A stretch of 64,000 bases of DNA, from the NCBI RefSeq assembly GCF_023053635.1, contig NC_086182.1:37242001-37306000 (forward strand). The letters run 5' to 3'. A model generated the notes under the pieces. That model was not told the DNA's origin, did no database searches, and saw only the letters and a program-made list of their open reading frames with translations. The first letter of the stretch is position 1, and every line of letters begins with the position of its first letter. The stretch comes from Elgaria multicarinata webbii. Its lineage: Eukaryota > Chordata > Lepidosauria > Squamata > Anguidae. Position numbers and translations under genes: made by a program. This document shows positions 23,480 to 34,877 of this stretch, piece by piece.

Positions 23480-24300
23480 CAGTGCCTGCCTGCCTCCGCC
23501 CCTCGCTGCCTCCGTGGGCAGGCGGCCGCTCGAGGGGGCGGGACGCGCGCGGCAACTTTTGCAGCCAGAGAAGCGGCGGCGGCGGCGCCTGGCAGGAGCA
23601 GGCAGGCAGGCAGCGGCAGCGGCAGCAGCCAGAGGCAAACTTTGGACGCCGCCGACCCTGCGCGCTCGGGACCGGCCCAGGCGATCACTGCGGCGCTGCA
23701 GCAGGCGCAGACATGGCTGGGGGCACCAGCGGGGCCAGGGGCTGCCTGGGGGACGCCTTGCTGGGTAAGTGGTGGCGGGCCGGCGGGGAGGGAGCCGGCA
23801 GGTGCCGTTGCAGCCCGACGCGGGCGGGCGGGCGGCCGGAGCGGCCGGTCCTGCTGCGGGCAGAGAGAGGAGCGAGCGAGCGAGCGAGCGAAGAGCACAT
23901 CCCGGCCCGGGCGCGGATCTAGCCGGCTTCGTTCCCAGCGGGGCCGCTGGAGCAAGGCCGGTGCGAACGCGCGCCCTTCCCCGCGGGGGGTGCGGGGGCT
24001 GCGTCCCGGCTGGGACCTGCAGGTAGGGCTTCTCCCCGCCTGCCTCTCGGCTCTGCCGCGGCAAGGCAGAAGCTGCCGGTGCCCTCGAGCTCGCAGCTGC
24101 AGCCCCGCTGCAGGCGTCCCGAGCGCAAGTGCCGGAGCCGCGGGCAAGGGCCGGGCTGGGGGCGGGGGCGGGGCATCTGCTCCTGCTCGGCTTTAGCACA
24201 CTCTGTCGCATGCCTCCCCCGCCGCCCCCCTCGCCCCCCTCGCCCCCCCCCCCCCCGCCGCCGCTGCCGCCGGGCTCTAATCTGCATGGAAGCCCAATCC
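23480..24300 (+). promoter_or_regulatory. SCN4B: CpG island at SCN4B exon 1
   Basis: CpG-dense DNA surrounds the first coding exon 23713-23764. It includes a (GCGA) run near 23873-23892 and long G/C runs. High GC also extends upstream from about 21.6 kb, so the limits are approximate. Confidence 0.6.
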
Positions 24301-27300
24301 GTCATCTTTCACCTTTTCCGTTGTATGGTTGTATGTTCGGCGATAGGAAAAAGTATCTAGATTCCACGAACACTTAGGAGTGCATTTGCTTGACACGGAA
24401 AAGGCTTGTTCAGGCATGACGTAAGGAAAGGACTCTCACCACTGTCTCGTGACTTGGTATCTCTCCGGTGAGAAACTCTGCAGGAGGGAGCAGGTTAGGA
24501 GGCGCCCAGGTGCTGCCGCTCCGGACCCGGTCTCCCCCCCCCAACAAAGTGTGTGCGTGTGGGGTGGAAGTGGGGGTGGGAGGATGACGAAAATAAGCAC
24601 AAAGAACATTCAACACTCACCCTTGCAACTCTAGCTCCAAGCCCCCCCCTCCCCGTCCCGCTCTGTGACAGTGCCAGTCTGGATATTGACAAAGTTAAAT
24701 AAATTGCAATTAAGATATGGATCTATTTTCCAAACCCAGTGTTGGCAATGTCAGTAAAGGGACTTTCCTTCTGTATGAGCCAAATGCTTCTGGTATCCAA
24801 AGAGTTTCATAATATCTGAAATAACAAACATCACCACACCACCGCCACCGCCACCACCACCAGTCTTGTGGCCCCTTAAGGACCAGCAAACGTAGTCTGG
24901 CACAAGGCGTTGTAGACACTGATGGATCTGATGAAATGGGTTAGGGCCCACTAAAGTTTATGCCAGAACACATCTGTGCCACGAGGCTCTCTGTGGCTTT
25001 TGGTACAAGAGACTCACACAAGGGCTGCTCCTCTGGGCACCATCACACCTCGCCAGGGCCCCTGGCCTTTTCCCGGGCAGCTTCCCCCCCCCCTGCATCT
25101 TCCTTAGGCACACCTGCTGACCCACTCAGCCTGCCTGCCGTATGGTTGACAATTGCTCTGCTTTGCATGGGTGGTGCCCTCCAGAGGATTTAGATTACAA
25201 CTGCCATAAGGCCAATTATTGGGGATTGTGGGAGTTGTAGTCCAAAAGATCTGGATGGCTCCAGGTTGCCCCTCTCCTGTGCTGGGTAGGCCTGCCCTGC
25301 CGTGGCTCAGCCCCAGCATGGGTTTCTGCGGCCTGCACTCGTGGGGATGTCCCCACTGTCGCTTCACTCAGGACTTCGTTCATCAGGGCAGGAGGGCTGC
25401 TTCTGTCCTCCTTGGTGCTTGGGGATGGTGCAGGATAGGTGCCTCCAGTGAGCAGCCGGGCTGGCTCTGGATCACAAAGGAAGTGGCCACGATCCCTACC
25501 ATGCAGCCTTCGTTGCTCTGCTCTCCTCCTCCACTCCTCCCTGGCCTGCTCCGGAGTGAACAGGCCACAAAGCTAGTTGCTAGGCAAGGATGAACAGGGT
25601 GCTGATGGTGTCCAGAAGCACGTCCTGGTTTGGGTGAGGGTGAGCCGAAGGAAGCAGAATCCAGACCACCAAGATGTGCTCCTGGAGCGCAGCAGAACGG
25701 CTGATCCAGGAATGGGAGTGCAAGCGGCTGGGGGTGGGAGTGGGGGTGGGGGTGGGGCTCCACTGCAGCTGCTCTTGGGCGCAGCATTGAACCTGGCGAC
25801 CTGAGGGATGGCTGCTGTAGGGCTCCGCTTCTGCACCTTGGGCTGGGGCAACAGCTTCCCCTGCTCCCTGAGATGTCAGCTCCAGCAAGGGTAGCAAATC
25901 TGTAGCTACCTCTCCTTTGGGGGACTATCAGGCATGATCTCTTTGTCTGAAACTGAAAACTGTTCAGCACGTGCAGCTGGTTCAGGATGGTGCAGCCAGA
26001 CTGTGGAGGAGGAGGAGGAGGAGGAGGAGGAGGAGGAGGAGGAGGAGGAGGAGGTGGTGGAGCAGCTTCCTGGGAGTGACCGGGCTGGTTTTCAGTCCCT
26101 GGGAATGGTTGCACTGGTTTCCAGTTTGTTTCTGAGCCCAATTCAAAGTACTGCTTCTTGTAATCTTTAAAGCCCTAGATCACTTTAGAGCCAGGTTACC
26201 TGCAGGGCTGTGTGCTCCCATGCAAACCTGCCCAGGAGATGCTCTCCTCTGCACCCTGGCAGCCCCTGAGGTGCCTTTGGCTGGGATGCAGGAGCGGGGC
26301 GGTCTTCTCAGCAACTTCAACCAGGTTCAGGAAACACCTTCCTAGTGAGGCCCACTTCTCCTCCCCTCCCCCTCCCCCTCCTCTTTCTGATGAGCTCTTG
26401 CTGATATGCAAAGTCCTCCTGACTTTGGCCTTTCGTAGCTGATTGTTCTACTGCTTAGTTTTCCATTTTTATTTTTGCTCTCTTTGTATTTTTGATGCAT
26501 TGTTTTGTTGTAATGTGGTGGTTTTGTGAATGTTTGCTGCCTTTGGCTTCAAGTACGGAAGGATGCGATACACATGTCTCTTACTTAGTAAACAAACATG
26601 AGAGCAGCAGTTAGTCCCAGGACACTAGATCCTGGCATATGGTGAATTTCCTGGCAAGGTCTTTGGGAAAGGTGGCCTCGTGAGCTCCCTCTCCAGCAGT
26701 GTGCTGGGATCAAGATCCACGTCATCCGATGCACACGTCGCATTGTGGTCATTTTAAATTCTTTATTACATTGGTAAAGTGGTGTCCCCTGCCTCTCCAC
26801 TTTCATTCAACCCCCATCCATCCTGTGCTGTAGATTCAGGGGAGACGTTGGTGACTTGGCCACCCTGAAGGTTCATGACTTGCAAGCGGAGCTGTGGCAA
26901 AGAATTTCGTGTACCCTCACTGTCCGGGCGTTTTACAAAACAGCTTACTGTCTAATCATTGACACCGTGTGAGAAAATGGAGAGAGGGAAGGCCAGGCAG
27001 GGTTACCTGGGGTGGTAGTTGAGGGGGGGGGCAAATGTGATTGCTGCTTGCACCCAAAATAGCAGCCCTCAGAGCCGAGCTTCTGGAAACTTACGTCCTG
27101 TGCCAGGGAGCAGACTTTGCTGAGATGTTGCCCTGTCCAGATGAGTGAACGGCCTCTCCAGAGCCCCATGGATGCCCCTTCCAAGGATGGCCCTGCTCTT
27201 TGGGGACAGGTGCCCAGGCTCCGTGGCTGGCTGACTCTTCTGGGGTGGCCCGTGGCCCTCGTAAGACGTGCCTCGGGAGGTGAGGATTTCTCCATGCCTT

Positions 27301-28373
27301 TCTGCCAGGAACTAAGGCGAGGAGGCGATGAAGCCTCAGGAGGCCTCCCTGCAACCCTCTGATGTGCTGGAGGAGGACTGGGCACATGTCTGCTCCTAGT
27401 GGAACTGGTTGCTCAGCAGCCCTTTCCAGGAAGATGGTTTGCCTCCCATGGCCCTCCTGGCGGCTCTGGAAAGCCTCCTTCTCACGCAATGCGGGTTCCA
27501 GATGCACCAAGCTCAGAGCACTCTCTGAAGAGCATCCTTGGGCTCATTTGGTGCCATCGGAAAGGCAATGTTTCCGCATAGGGGGATGGATGGACAGACA
27601 GACCCAAGGTCTCCTCGGACACAGCTCAGAGTCAGCAATGCAAGATGGGACTTGTGCTGGTGGCAAATCAGCCAAATCTTTGGGCTTTGCCCCCTGTGCT
27701 AGGATGTGCCATGGGGCACTGGCAGGGTGGAACATCAGAGGATGGTTTAGGCAGGGTTGGACCTGGTCCATCTAGTTCAGCTGCACTTGCCTGTATGGAT
27801 GGGCAGTGGCAGCAGCACCTTTCCAGGGTCTCTGGAGAGAAGGGTCTTTCCAAGCCCCCTGGCATTGCCCCCCCGGGGCCCTTGGCCTGCATGTGGGCAC
27901 TCTACCCATCGAGTCGGTGCCCTTCCTAGGGCTCCTGAGGGATGCTTCCCACCAATCCTCCTTCATGCACACACTTCTGAAATCAGCCCCTTTCTGAAAT
28001 CAGCCCCTTGTGCGAGTGACTTATGTGCAGCAGCCCTTTCCCATGGATTCCATGGATGGACTGTCCAGGCCGGGGGGGAGGGGAGATGCTGCTGCTGCAG
28101 CTGCTTCCTGGAGAGGTGGGAGAAGCTGCTGTGAAGAGCCCAGCATGGCTAGACAGAAGCCCAAGGGCCTTGGGAGGCTCCGGAAGTTGAGTGGGCCCAG
28201 ACGAGTGCATCTGGGGCTGGGGAGGTTGGAGAATAAGTTTGGATTTCTATGAATCTGACCCAGCAATTCTGCAGTGGACCAGCTTTTCCCAAGTCACATG
28301 GATTCCATGGACTTGTGGACCATTTAAATTGGGGGGGGGATTTTATGCAAATTTGGTCATAGAAAAATACTTA

Positions 28374-28425
<52 letters not shown>

Positions 28426-31400
28426 TATAGCAATACCAGCCAAAAATGCACATTTCCTCCATAGGATAAAGCATGAAAGTACATTTTGGGGGGATTTGTT
28501 TTTCCCCCCACAAGTGTTATTTTTGGCAAATGCAAATTTTGCACACATTTAGGAAATTACGGGTGAGACAGACCCAATCCATTGAGTGGACAATGGAACG
28601 AAAGGCACCTGACAATCTGTGAAGTGCATCGAGGTGTATATTTTACAAATCCTTGTGCCCCTTCACTGAGGTTTCGCCTTTGCACTTCTGATCTTCCGGG
28701 CTCGGGCTGGGCTTCTCCTGCACTTTCGGAAGCTCTGACCTGCTGCCAGTTGCTTGCATACCCTCCGGCGGATGGATGAGGGTGGTTCTTGGCTTGAGCT
28801 GCTGCAGCAACCTGGATCTCCAAGGCCTTCCCGCAAAGTCGTAGCAAGCCGGCCAAGGCACTGACACCTATCATGGCTATCCAAAGTCCTGCAAAATCTG
28901 GATGATGCAGCAGGGGGCACCTGTCCTGCCATCAGACGCCTCAGACGGAAGCACCGGAGCTGTTACGGTGCTGATTCTCGGCCTGGCGCTGGGGCTTCAG
29001 GTGGAGCGGGGCTGCTGCTGCGTCAGCCTCTGCATCCCCTCGCTCTCTTCTTAGAGCAGCCAGGGATTCAGCTGGGGGGTTTGCAGGGCAATTTTCTGAC
29101 TCTGACCACAAACCAAGGTCTCCCTAGCTTGGCCTTTGAACCCGTTCTTGGGTGAAGGTGGGGAGGCTCCTGCCAGGATGGGGGAAGAAAAGCGCTCTGG
29201 CCTGGCGCTGGGCCCCTACAACAGTGGAGAGCTGAGGGCTGCAATCCTTGGGTACTCACTGTTCTCAGCTCATGCCAGGTGTGTGTGTGTGTGTGTGTGT
29301 GTGTCAAGGAGTCTGGGGTTTTGGCTGAGCCCGCTTGTCAGGCCAGAGAACCATAGAATCATAGAATCATAGAATAGCAGAGCTGGAAGGGGCCTGCAAG
29401 GCCATTGAGTCCAACCCCCTGCTCAATGCAGGAATCCACCCTAAAGCATCCCTGACAGAGGGTTGTCCAGCTGCCTCTTGAAGGCCTTGAGTGTGGGAGA
29501 GACCACAACCTCCCTAGGTCACTGATTCCATTGTCATACTGCTCTAACAGTCAGGAAGTTTTTCCTGATGTCCAGCTGGAATCTGGCTTCCTTTAACTTG
29601 AGCCCGTTATTCTGTGTCCTGCACTCTGGGAGGATCGAGAAGAGATCCTGGCCCTCCTCTGTGTGACAACCCTTTAAGTATTTGAAGAGTGCTCTCATGT
29701 CTCCCCTCAATCTTCTCTTCTCCAGGCTAAACATGCCCAGTTCTTTCAGTCTCTCTTCAAAGGGCTTTGTTTCCAGACCCCTGATCATCCTGGTTGCCCT
29801 CCTCTGAATATGCTCCAGCTTGTCTGCGTCCTTCTTGAATTGTGGAGCCCAGAACTGGACGCAATACTCTAGATGAGGCCTAACTTAGGGCCGAATAGAG
29901 AGGAACCAGTACCTCACATGATTTGGAAGCTATATTTCTATTAATGCAGCCCAAAATAGCAGTTGCCTTTCTTGCAGCCATATCGCACTGTTGGCTCATA
30001 TTCAGCTTGCGATCCACAACAATTCCAAGATCCTTCTCGTTTGTAGTATTGCTGAGCCAAGTATCCCCCATCTTGTAACTGTGCATTTGGTTTCTATTTC
30101 CTAAATGTAGAACTTGGCATTTATCCCTATTAAATTTCATCCTGTTGTTTTCAGCCCAGCACTCCTGGGCTGAAAACAACAGGAAGAAACCTGGGTCCTT
30201 TGCTCAAGCCTGGCATCAGTGCTTGTTCTTCCTCTCCATCCTAGGGAGGGGGGGGGAAGACTAGGGAGAGGGGGAAGAGAGAGAGGTGTACTGCAGCAGC
30301 TCTGGAGCTGGAAACCTGAAGGTCATCTGTCAGCTGCAGTGTGAGGCAGAGCTTCTGCGGAACAAGCTGGGCTTTCTTGGGCTGAGGTCTTTTGTGGGGA
30401 CACAAACAGCCCTGTGGGGAAGGGTCCCTCTGGGCTGGGCAAGAGCACAACTGGCAGAAATTTGGGAGGGTACGTGGGAGCATGCAAGTGCATGAAGCAG
30501 GAGTTGGCAGGGGCCCTTGGGCTTCTCCCTGCCTGCCACTCCTGCCGCTTCACCCTGCCTTTTGCCCATCCCTTGCAGAGGTGCAGCGCCAGCTCCTGTG
30601 TCGTTCTCCCTGGAGTGTGTGGAAGGCAAAGCAAGAAAGTGGGGCCTCACTGCCCTGAGGATCTTTGCCCCTGGCTGGTCTTCAGAGATGGCCTCTGGCT
30701 TCCCCATGTGTGATGACTCCAAGCTCCGCTTGGTGGATGAGGGTGCCTTGGTGGACTGGCTGTGCCCATTTTCACAGAGCTCAGCAGAAGGACCACTGCA
30801 GCACCAGCTAAGCCTGCAGAGGCCTCAGGGGTGGGGGTGGGGAGAGCAGGGCCCTGAAGGGACAGCCGCCCCACAACCCCAAGAACCCCTCAGCCTGACA
30901 ATTTAAAAGACGGGACAAAAAAAGGAAAGTGATTCAAAGAGGGAAGAACGCAGTCAGACATGAGTTGTTCAGTTGCCATGTTCTTATCACGACCGGTCGG
31001 AGTGGACACAGCTCAAAGAGCGGAAGCACCAACCCCTGGTGGCCTCTCAGCTGAGCAGATGGAGTGGCCCTGCAGCCTCCTGCCTCTCCCTCTGCTGCAG
31101 CCTGATGGAGTGGCTAATGCAGGAAGGGCAAACCCTAATGAGGCTGGCTTCACAGGCCTCCTGATGGCTTTGCTTCTCCGCCCTGCCGCAGCCAGATGGT
31201 CTCTGTTCTTCAACTCCAAGTCTTCAAGTCTCCCAGCGGACTCCCATTCTGGAAGAATTCAGGTTCCTGGCTGTTGGTGTCTGCCCATCAGTCTTGCGTC
31301 TCTTCATTATTTTTAAATCCTTTGGCAAACAAATGTCCACTACTCTGAAAAGTTTAGATAACATTCTGGTAAGCAGGTTTCTGATGCATATCTCCTCTTC

Positions 31401-34400
31401 CTGTTATCTTGCTGGTTGATGGTCAAGAGGGCACATCATGTTCCTGTGTCCATATTTGGGAGGCATCAGAAGTGTAAATCAAGTCTCAGTCCTGCCTCTG
31501 CCCAGCTCAGGGTCATCCACGCATATTCAGCTGGTGGCACGTTCTTCTTGGTACAGAAAGAACAGACCAACGGTGGCTGATCACCATCTGTTATACGCTC
31601 CATCTTCCATATCCTTTGTGAACAAAGTGTCCCATGTGTCCAGTTCTGACAAAAGTGCTCTCCTGCTTTGACCAGAAAACAACATTCCTACCTGGGAAGC
31701 AGGTGGGAATGTTGCATTTGGCCGTGATGACATTTGGGTGCCTTTTTGATGCCAGAGGCTTGTCAACCCCCATCCCTCAAGTGGCTGCACACCTCTAGTT
31801 GTAAAACATGCCAGTCTCTGGGGACTTCGGGGCTATTTTACAAATCCCAGCAAATCCCAAGAGGGTTGGATTCAGATGGAGCTGCATTTCCCACACAAGG
31901 AGAATTAAGCAGCAGAGCTAAACTGTTGCACAGTGTGGCTAATGGGCAAGGTGGCCCTCCTGCCACTTGCTCCAGCAGTGCTGGCTGCAGCATCTCTCTT
32001 GTGCTGAACCACTTACTACAGACCACTTCCACACACACACACACACACACACAGTGCATGACAACTGCCACATGTTGTGTGACATCCTGGCTGCTCTGTG
32101 GGGCAGGAGCACAGTCGGCAATCCTGCACAACCCCGTAGTCGGCATACAGAAGGTCCCAGGTTGAATCCTGGACCTCTCCGGCCAAACATGCCAGGTGGT
32201 GGCGGGTTAAGGGGAGGCCCCTTCCTGCCAGCCCGAGGCCCAGAGAGCAGCATCTCTAGGCAGGGCTTGGACCAGATCCTGCCTGAGGCCCGGAAGAGCG
32301 TCCACAGTACTGGGCGAGATAGACCAAGGGGGGCTGATGCAGGGCAAGGCAGCCTCCTCTGCTGCACAGGGCCACTTCCCCTTGGCGTGGATCCTGGCCT
32401 CGGTGGACAAAGACCCTCACAGCCTGGCATAGGGCAGCTCCCTGTGTCCCCCCTTGGGGAGGGCTCCTGTTTTCCTGCGGCGGACGTGGCGATGGTGATG
32501 GGGCCAGGAGGGGCAGGATGCATGAGACCGTGCAGCCACTCTGCTCGCCACTCCGCCTGCCCCCCACGCTCTTCCCAGTGGGTCTCCAGTGGAGCTGCCC
32601 AGCCCTGCTCATGAGCCCTGCTGCCTCTGTTCCCTCCTGCTCAGGCCTTCTGCTCTGCTCCGTGACGCTTGCCTTGGAGGTTTCGGTGGGCAAAGCTCCT
32701 GTCATCTATGTACAGAACGGCACTGACGTCCTTCTGCCCTGCACTTTCACCTCCTGCATCGGCATTGACAGAGCCAACTTCACCTGGATCCGCAATCACA
32801 CGGAGGTCTGTGTTCCGCAACCGCCTGGGGCTGGGCTGGCTGGAAAGGCCCAGGGCATCTCAGGTGCATCCACCGCTGATGGCGCTGTTTTCTTGTGGGT
32901 GGGGGTGGGGTGGGGGTGCTCTTGAATGGGTCCAAGGTGAACAGCTGGTTTTTTTTATCATGATAGTTAGCAGTCCTGAAGGTCCCGTGTCTGGGGCACA
33001 AAGGTGGGCCACACATTTTTTTAAAATAAAGAAAAGATGAATGAAGGTCCCCTCAAGTCTCGCACCTCATCCCATCACTGCATGGCAGCCCCACAGAACT
33101 CTGGCTGTGCACCTAGCCAGCTCTAGCCACTCTGGGGGCATGGCGTGCTGTCCGTTTGCTCCTGCTTTCCCTGGCTGAGGTCCGGGAGGGAAGGATGGTC
33201 CATCTCCATCCCCCCCCCCTCTTGCTTCTGGAGCTCGTCAAGAGAGTGCAGCCACCCGGCCACCCTCTAGAGCCTGAGCCTCCCAGTATTTGGGGCATGA
33301 GAACAGATAGCGGAAGGCTCAGCCCCAGCATCCCCCGTTGCTTGTGAGTGGCCGCTCATAAATCTTGGCACGAGAGGAAGCTGAGCTGTTTCACACCTTG
33401 CCCAGGAGAACGGGGCCCTGTGTGTGTGTGTGTGTGTCTTTAGCTCTGAGACAAGGGGCTGGTTTGGCCGTGGGCAGGTGGGAGCAGCATGCAATGCAGG
33501 AGGGGGTCTCCCAACTCTCTTCCTGCCCCTGAAAGGCCCTCTCCCCTCCCCTCCCCTCCCCTCCCCTCCCCTCCCCTCCCTCCGGCTGAGCCCACAGTGA
33601 CTCTTTATCACCAGGGTTGGTCTCTGCTTCACTGAGCCAGGGCCCTTTTCCAGCCCTGTGTTTTGTGAGCCATGTGGGGCAGCCCTTCCCCTGAGAAATG
33701 CCATCTGTTCCTGGCTTGACCCACATGGTGGAGGGAGAGTGGGGTCAGGTGAGTGGGTGGGGGAAAGCTCCATGGCCAGATCCTCCACTCATTGGCATTT
33801 ACCTACTGCAGATCTTCAAAGGGGTCGTGAAGAACAAAGACTCCAAGCCGGAGCCCTACCAAGGCTACAAGTATGACTTCAAGTACAGGCTCCCTCCTGA
33901 TGTTGCCCTCAGCAAGGACAACCGGGAGTTCAACATCTCCCTCGAGCTCCTGGACGCCGAGTTCAGCGACTCTGGGAAATACACCTGCTTTGTCAAGAAC
34001 CCAAAGGAGAAAAACGCCAATCACAGTGACACCATCACCCTCAAAGTGGTTGTGGAGTGTGAGTGCTGGCGGGGCAAAGCCCGCCCCCCCCTCAGCACTG
34101 CCGTGTGCCGTGTTGGGACAGCCACACCTCTGGCCTGGGTTCTTGAAGCCCCTTGGCTGGCTCGTGGCCTGGCCCAGCCTGTGTGTGCAGGCAGGGCAGC
34201 TGCGTTCTTGCCCCCCCACCTGGGCCTCTCCTGACTCCCCCCTCACGTCTTCTCTGCTCTCTCGCAGTGGAGAAGGTTGACAACACAGTGACGAAGATTA
34301 TCGTGTCAGTTGTGGGAGGCGTCATTGGGCTGCTCATCCTCATCATGGTGATCAAGAAGGCCACCCTCTTCATCCTCAAGAAGACGCGGCAGAAGAAGTG

Positions 34401-34877
34401 AGTGCGCTTCATCCTCCCCGCGACCTTCCGAGAGTGTGGGCTGGGTGGGTCAGGAAGAAGGCACTGTGTAGTGGGGCCAGGCTGGCACTCCAGGCATTGC
34501 TTCTGTGGGCCCTGGGGGCAGGGGGGGGGAGCATTGGTCTGGACGCCTTTCCTTTAAGGATCAGCAGGGGGCAGGGAGGCCTTGGCGCCTGGCCTGGATG
34601 GCTGCTGCGCCTTCTGGCCAGCCCCTGACCTCTGAGTAGCTCCAGCACCTCCTGGCCAGCCTGGTCAATGGGGGAGCCCGTTAGGTGTCCTATCTGCCCC
34701 ACAAGTGCCCTTGTAGAGAGCTGGGCTGGGGCTGGTGAGGAGGTGTGGGAGACAGGCAGCGCCTGTGTCATCTTTGCCTGCTGCAGGGAGTGCCTTGTGA
34801 GCTCCTCAGTCAACGACAACACGGAGAACGGGCTGGCTGGCTCCAAAGCGGAGCAGAAATCCACCCCAAAGGCCTGA
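23713..34877 (+). CDS. SCN4B: Sodium channel beta-4 subunit, complete coding region in 5 exons
   Basis: Coding exons are 23713-23764, 32645-32805, 33812-34058, 34268-34397 and 34787-34877, giving 226 residues (human 228) with all phases closing. Exon 1 encodes [18 protein letters not shown] and with exon 2 forms the signal peptide; the mature start is near LEVSVGKAP, as in human. The V-type Ig domain has C50 and C130 (SGKYTC). C55 in CTFTSC is the counterpart of human C58, known to be disulfide-linked to the alpha subunit. The membrane segment spans about 162-182 ([17 protein letters not shown]). The cytoplasmic [14 protein letters not shown] corresponds to the open-channel-blocking peptide that drives resurgent sodium current. 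The end ([20 protein letters not shown]) is nearly identical to human. Exon 3 is longer than in SCN2B, with an expanded [18 protein letters not shown] loop. The exon 2 donor (GAG before GTCTGT) is only moderate but gives the right phase. Confidence 0.96.
24836..24966 (-). mobile_element. Unassigned dispersed repeat
   Basis: CTTGTGGCCCCTTAAGGACC and the distal GATCTGATGAAATGGG with GGGCCCACTAAAGTTTATGC form a pattern I know as a widespread reptile repeat (its usual form has 'cttgtggcacctta' and 'gcccacttcatcagat'). The class is not certain. Confidence 0.4.
25171..25268. mobile_element. Palindromic MITE-like element
   Basis: The two halves are imperfect inverted repeats: the left half has CCCTCCAGAGGATTTAG and the right half GGGAGTTGTAGTCCAAAAGA then TCTGGATGGCTCCAGG. 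Related foldback elements lie at 55874-55965 and 60230-60361. It has no coding capacity, as expected for a non-autonomous DNA element. Confidence 0.5.
26005..26054 (+). repeat. (GGA)n microsatellite
   Basis: About 16 GAG/GGA units. It lies in SCN4B intron 1. Confidence 0.95.
26085..26585 (+). mobile_element. L2-clade LINE 3' fragment, old
   Basis: The stretch CTGGTTTCCAGTTTGTTTCT and GCCCAATTCAAAGTACTG parallels the one at 49320-49365 (CTGGCTTCCAATTTGTTTCT, GGCTCAGTTCAAGGCACTG). This is the typical L2 reverse-transcriptase end (HWLP..R..FK). An AT-rich tail follows to about 26585. Confidence 0.6.
26590..28370. other. SCN4B intron 1, middle part
   Basis: Mostly unique-looking DNA with no splice-flanked coding exon recognised on either strand. 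Confidence 0.35.
28375..28425 (+). repeat. (CAA)n microsatellite
   Basis: About 16 AAC/CAA units, seen directly, in SCN4B intron 1. Confidence 0.95.
29350..30158 (-). mobile_element. CR1-type LINE, 3' 0.8 kb, minus orientation
   Basis: Read on the minus strand this is one uninterrupted 3' part. It starts with [18 protein letters not shown], continues through [19 protein letters not shown] and AILGCINR, then [17 protein letters not shown], and ends in the untranslated tail with three copies of ATTCTATG near 29350-29372. It is better preserved than the copy at 10276-11665. A short foldback joins its 5' end. Confidence 0.9.
30139..30182. repeat. Perfect inverted repeat at the 5' edge of the CR1 copy
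   Basis: CCTGTTGTTTTCAGCCCA and its exact complement TGGGCTGAAAACAACAGG flank a 7-base spacer. The left arm is ordinary CR1 sequence (the same motif is at 10822-10842 in the other copy), so the right arm is a small inverted duplicate of it. Confidence 0.9.
30240..32030. other. SCN4B intron 1, 3' part
   Basis: No repeat family or exon recognised, apart from the (CA) run at about 32033-32053 just beyond. Confidence 0.35.
32120..32365 (+). mobile_element. tRNA-derived SINE (MIR-like), partial
   Basis: AGGTCCCAGGTTGAATCCTG contains a B-box-like element of an RNA polymerase III promoter (GGTTGAATCC). The 3' portion has GGCGAGATAGACCAAGGGGG, matching the SINE 3' block seen at 17945-17998. It sits about 280 bases before SCN4B exon 2. 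Confidence 0.6.
33541..33583 (+). repeat. (CCCCT)n tandem repeat
   Basis: Eight units of CTCCC in SCN4B intron 2. On the minus strand this is a GGGAG array able to form G-quadruplexes. A (GT) run stands at 33420-33438 just upstream. Confidence 0.92.
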
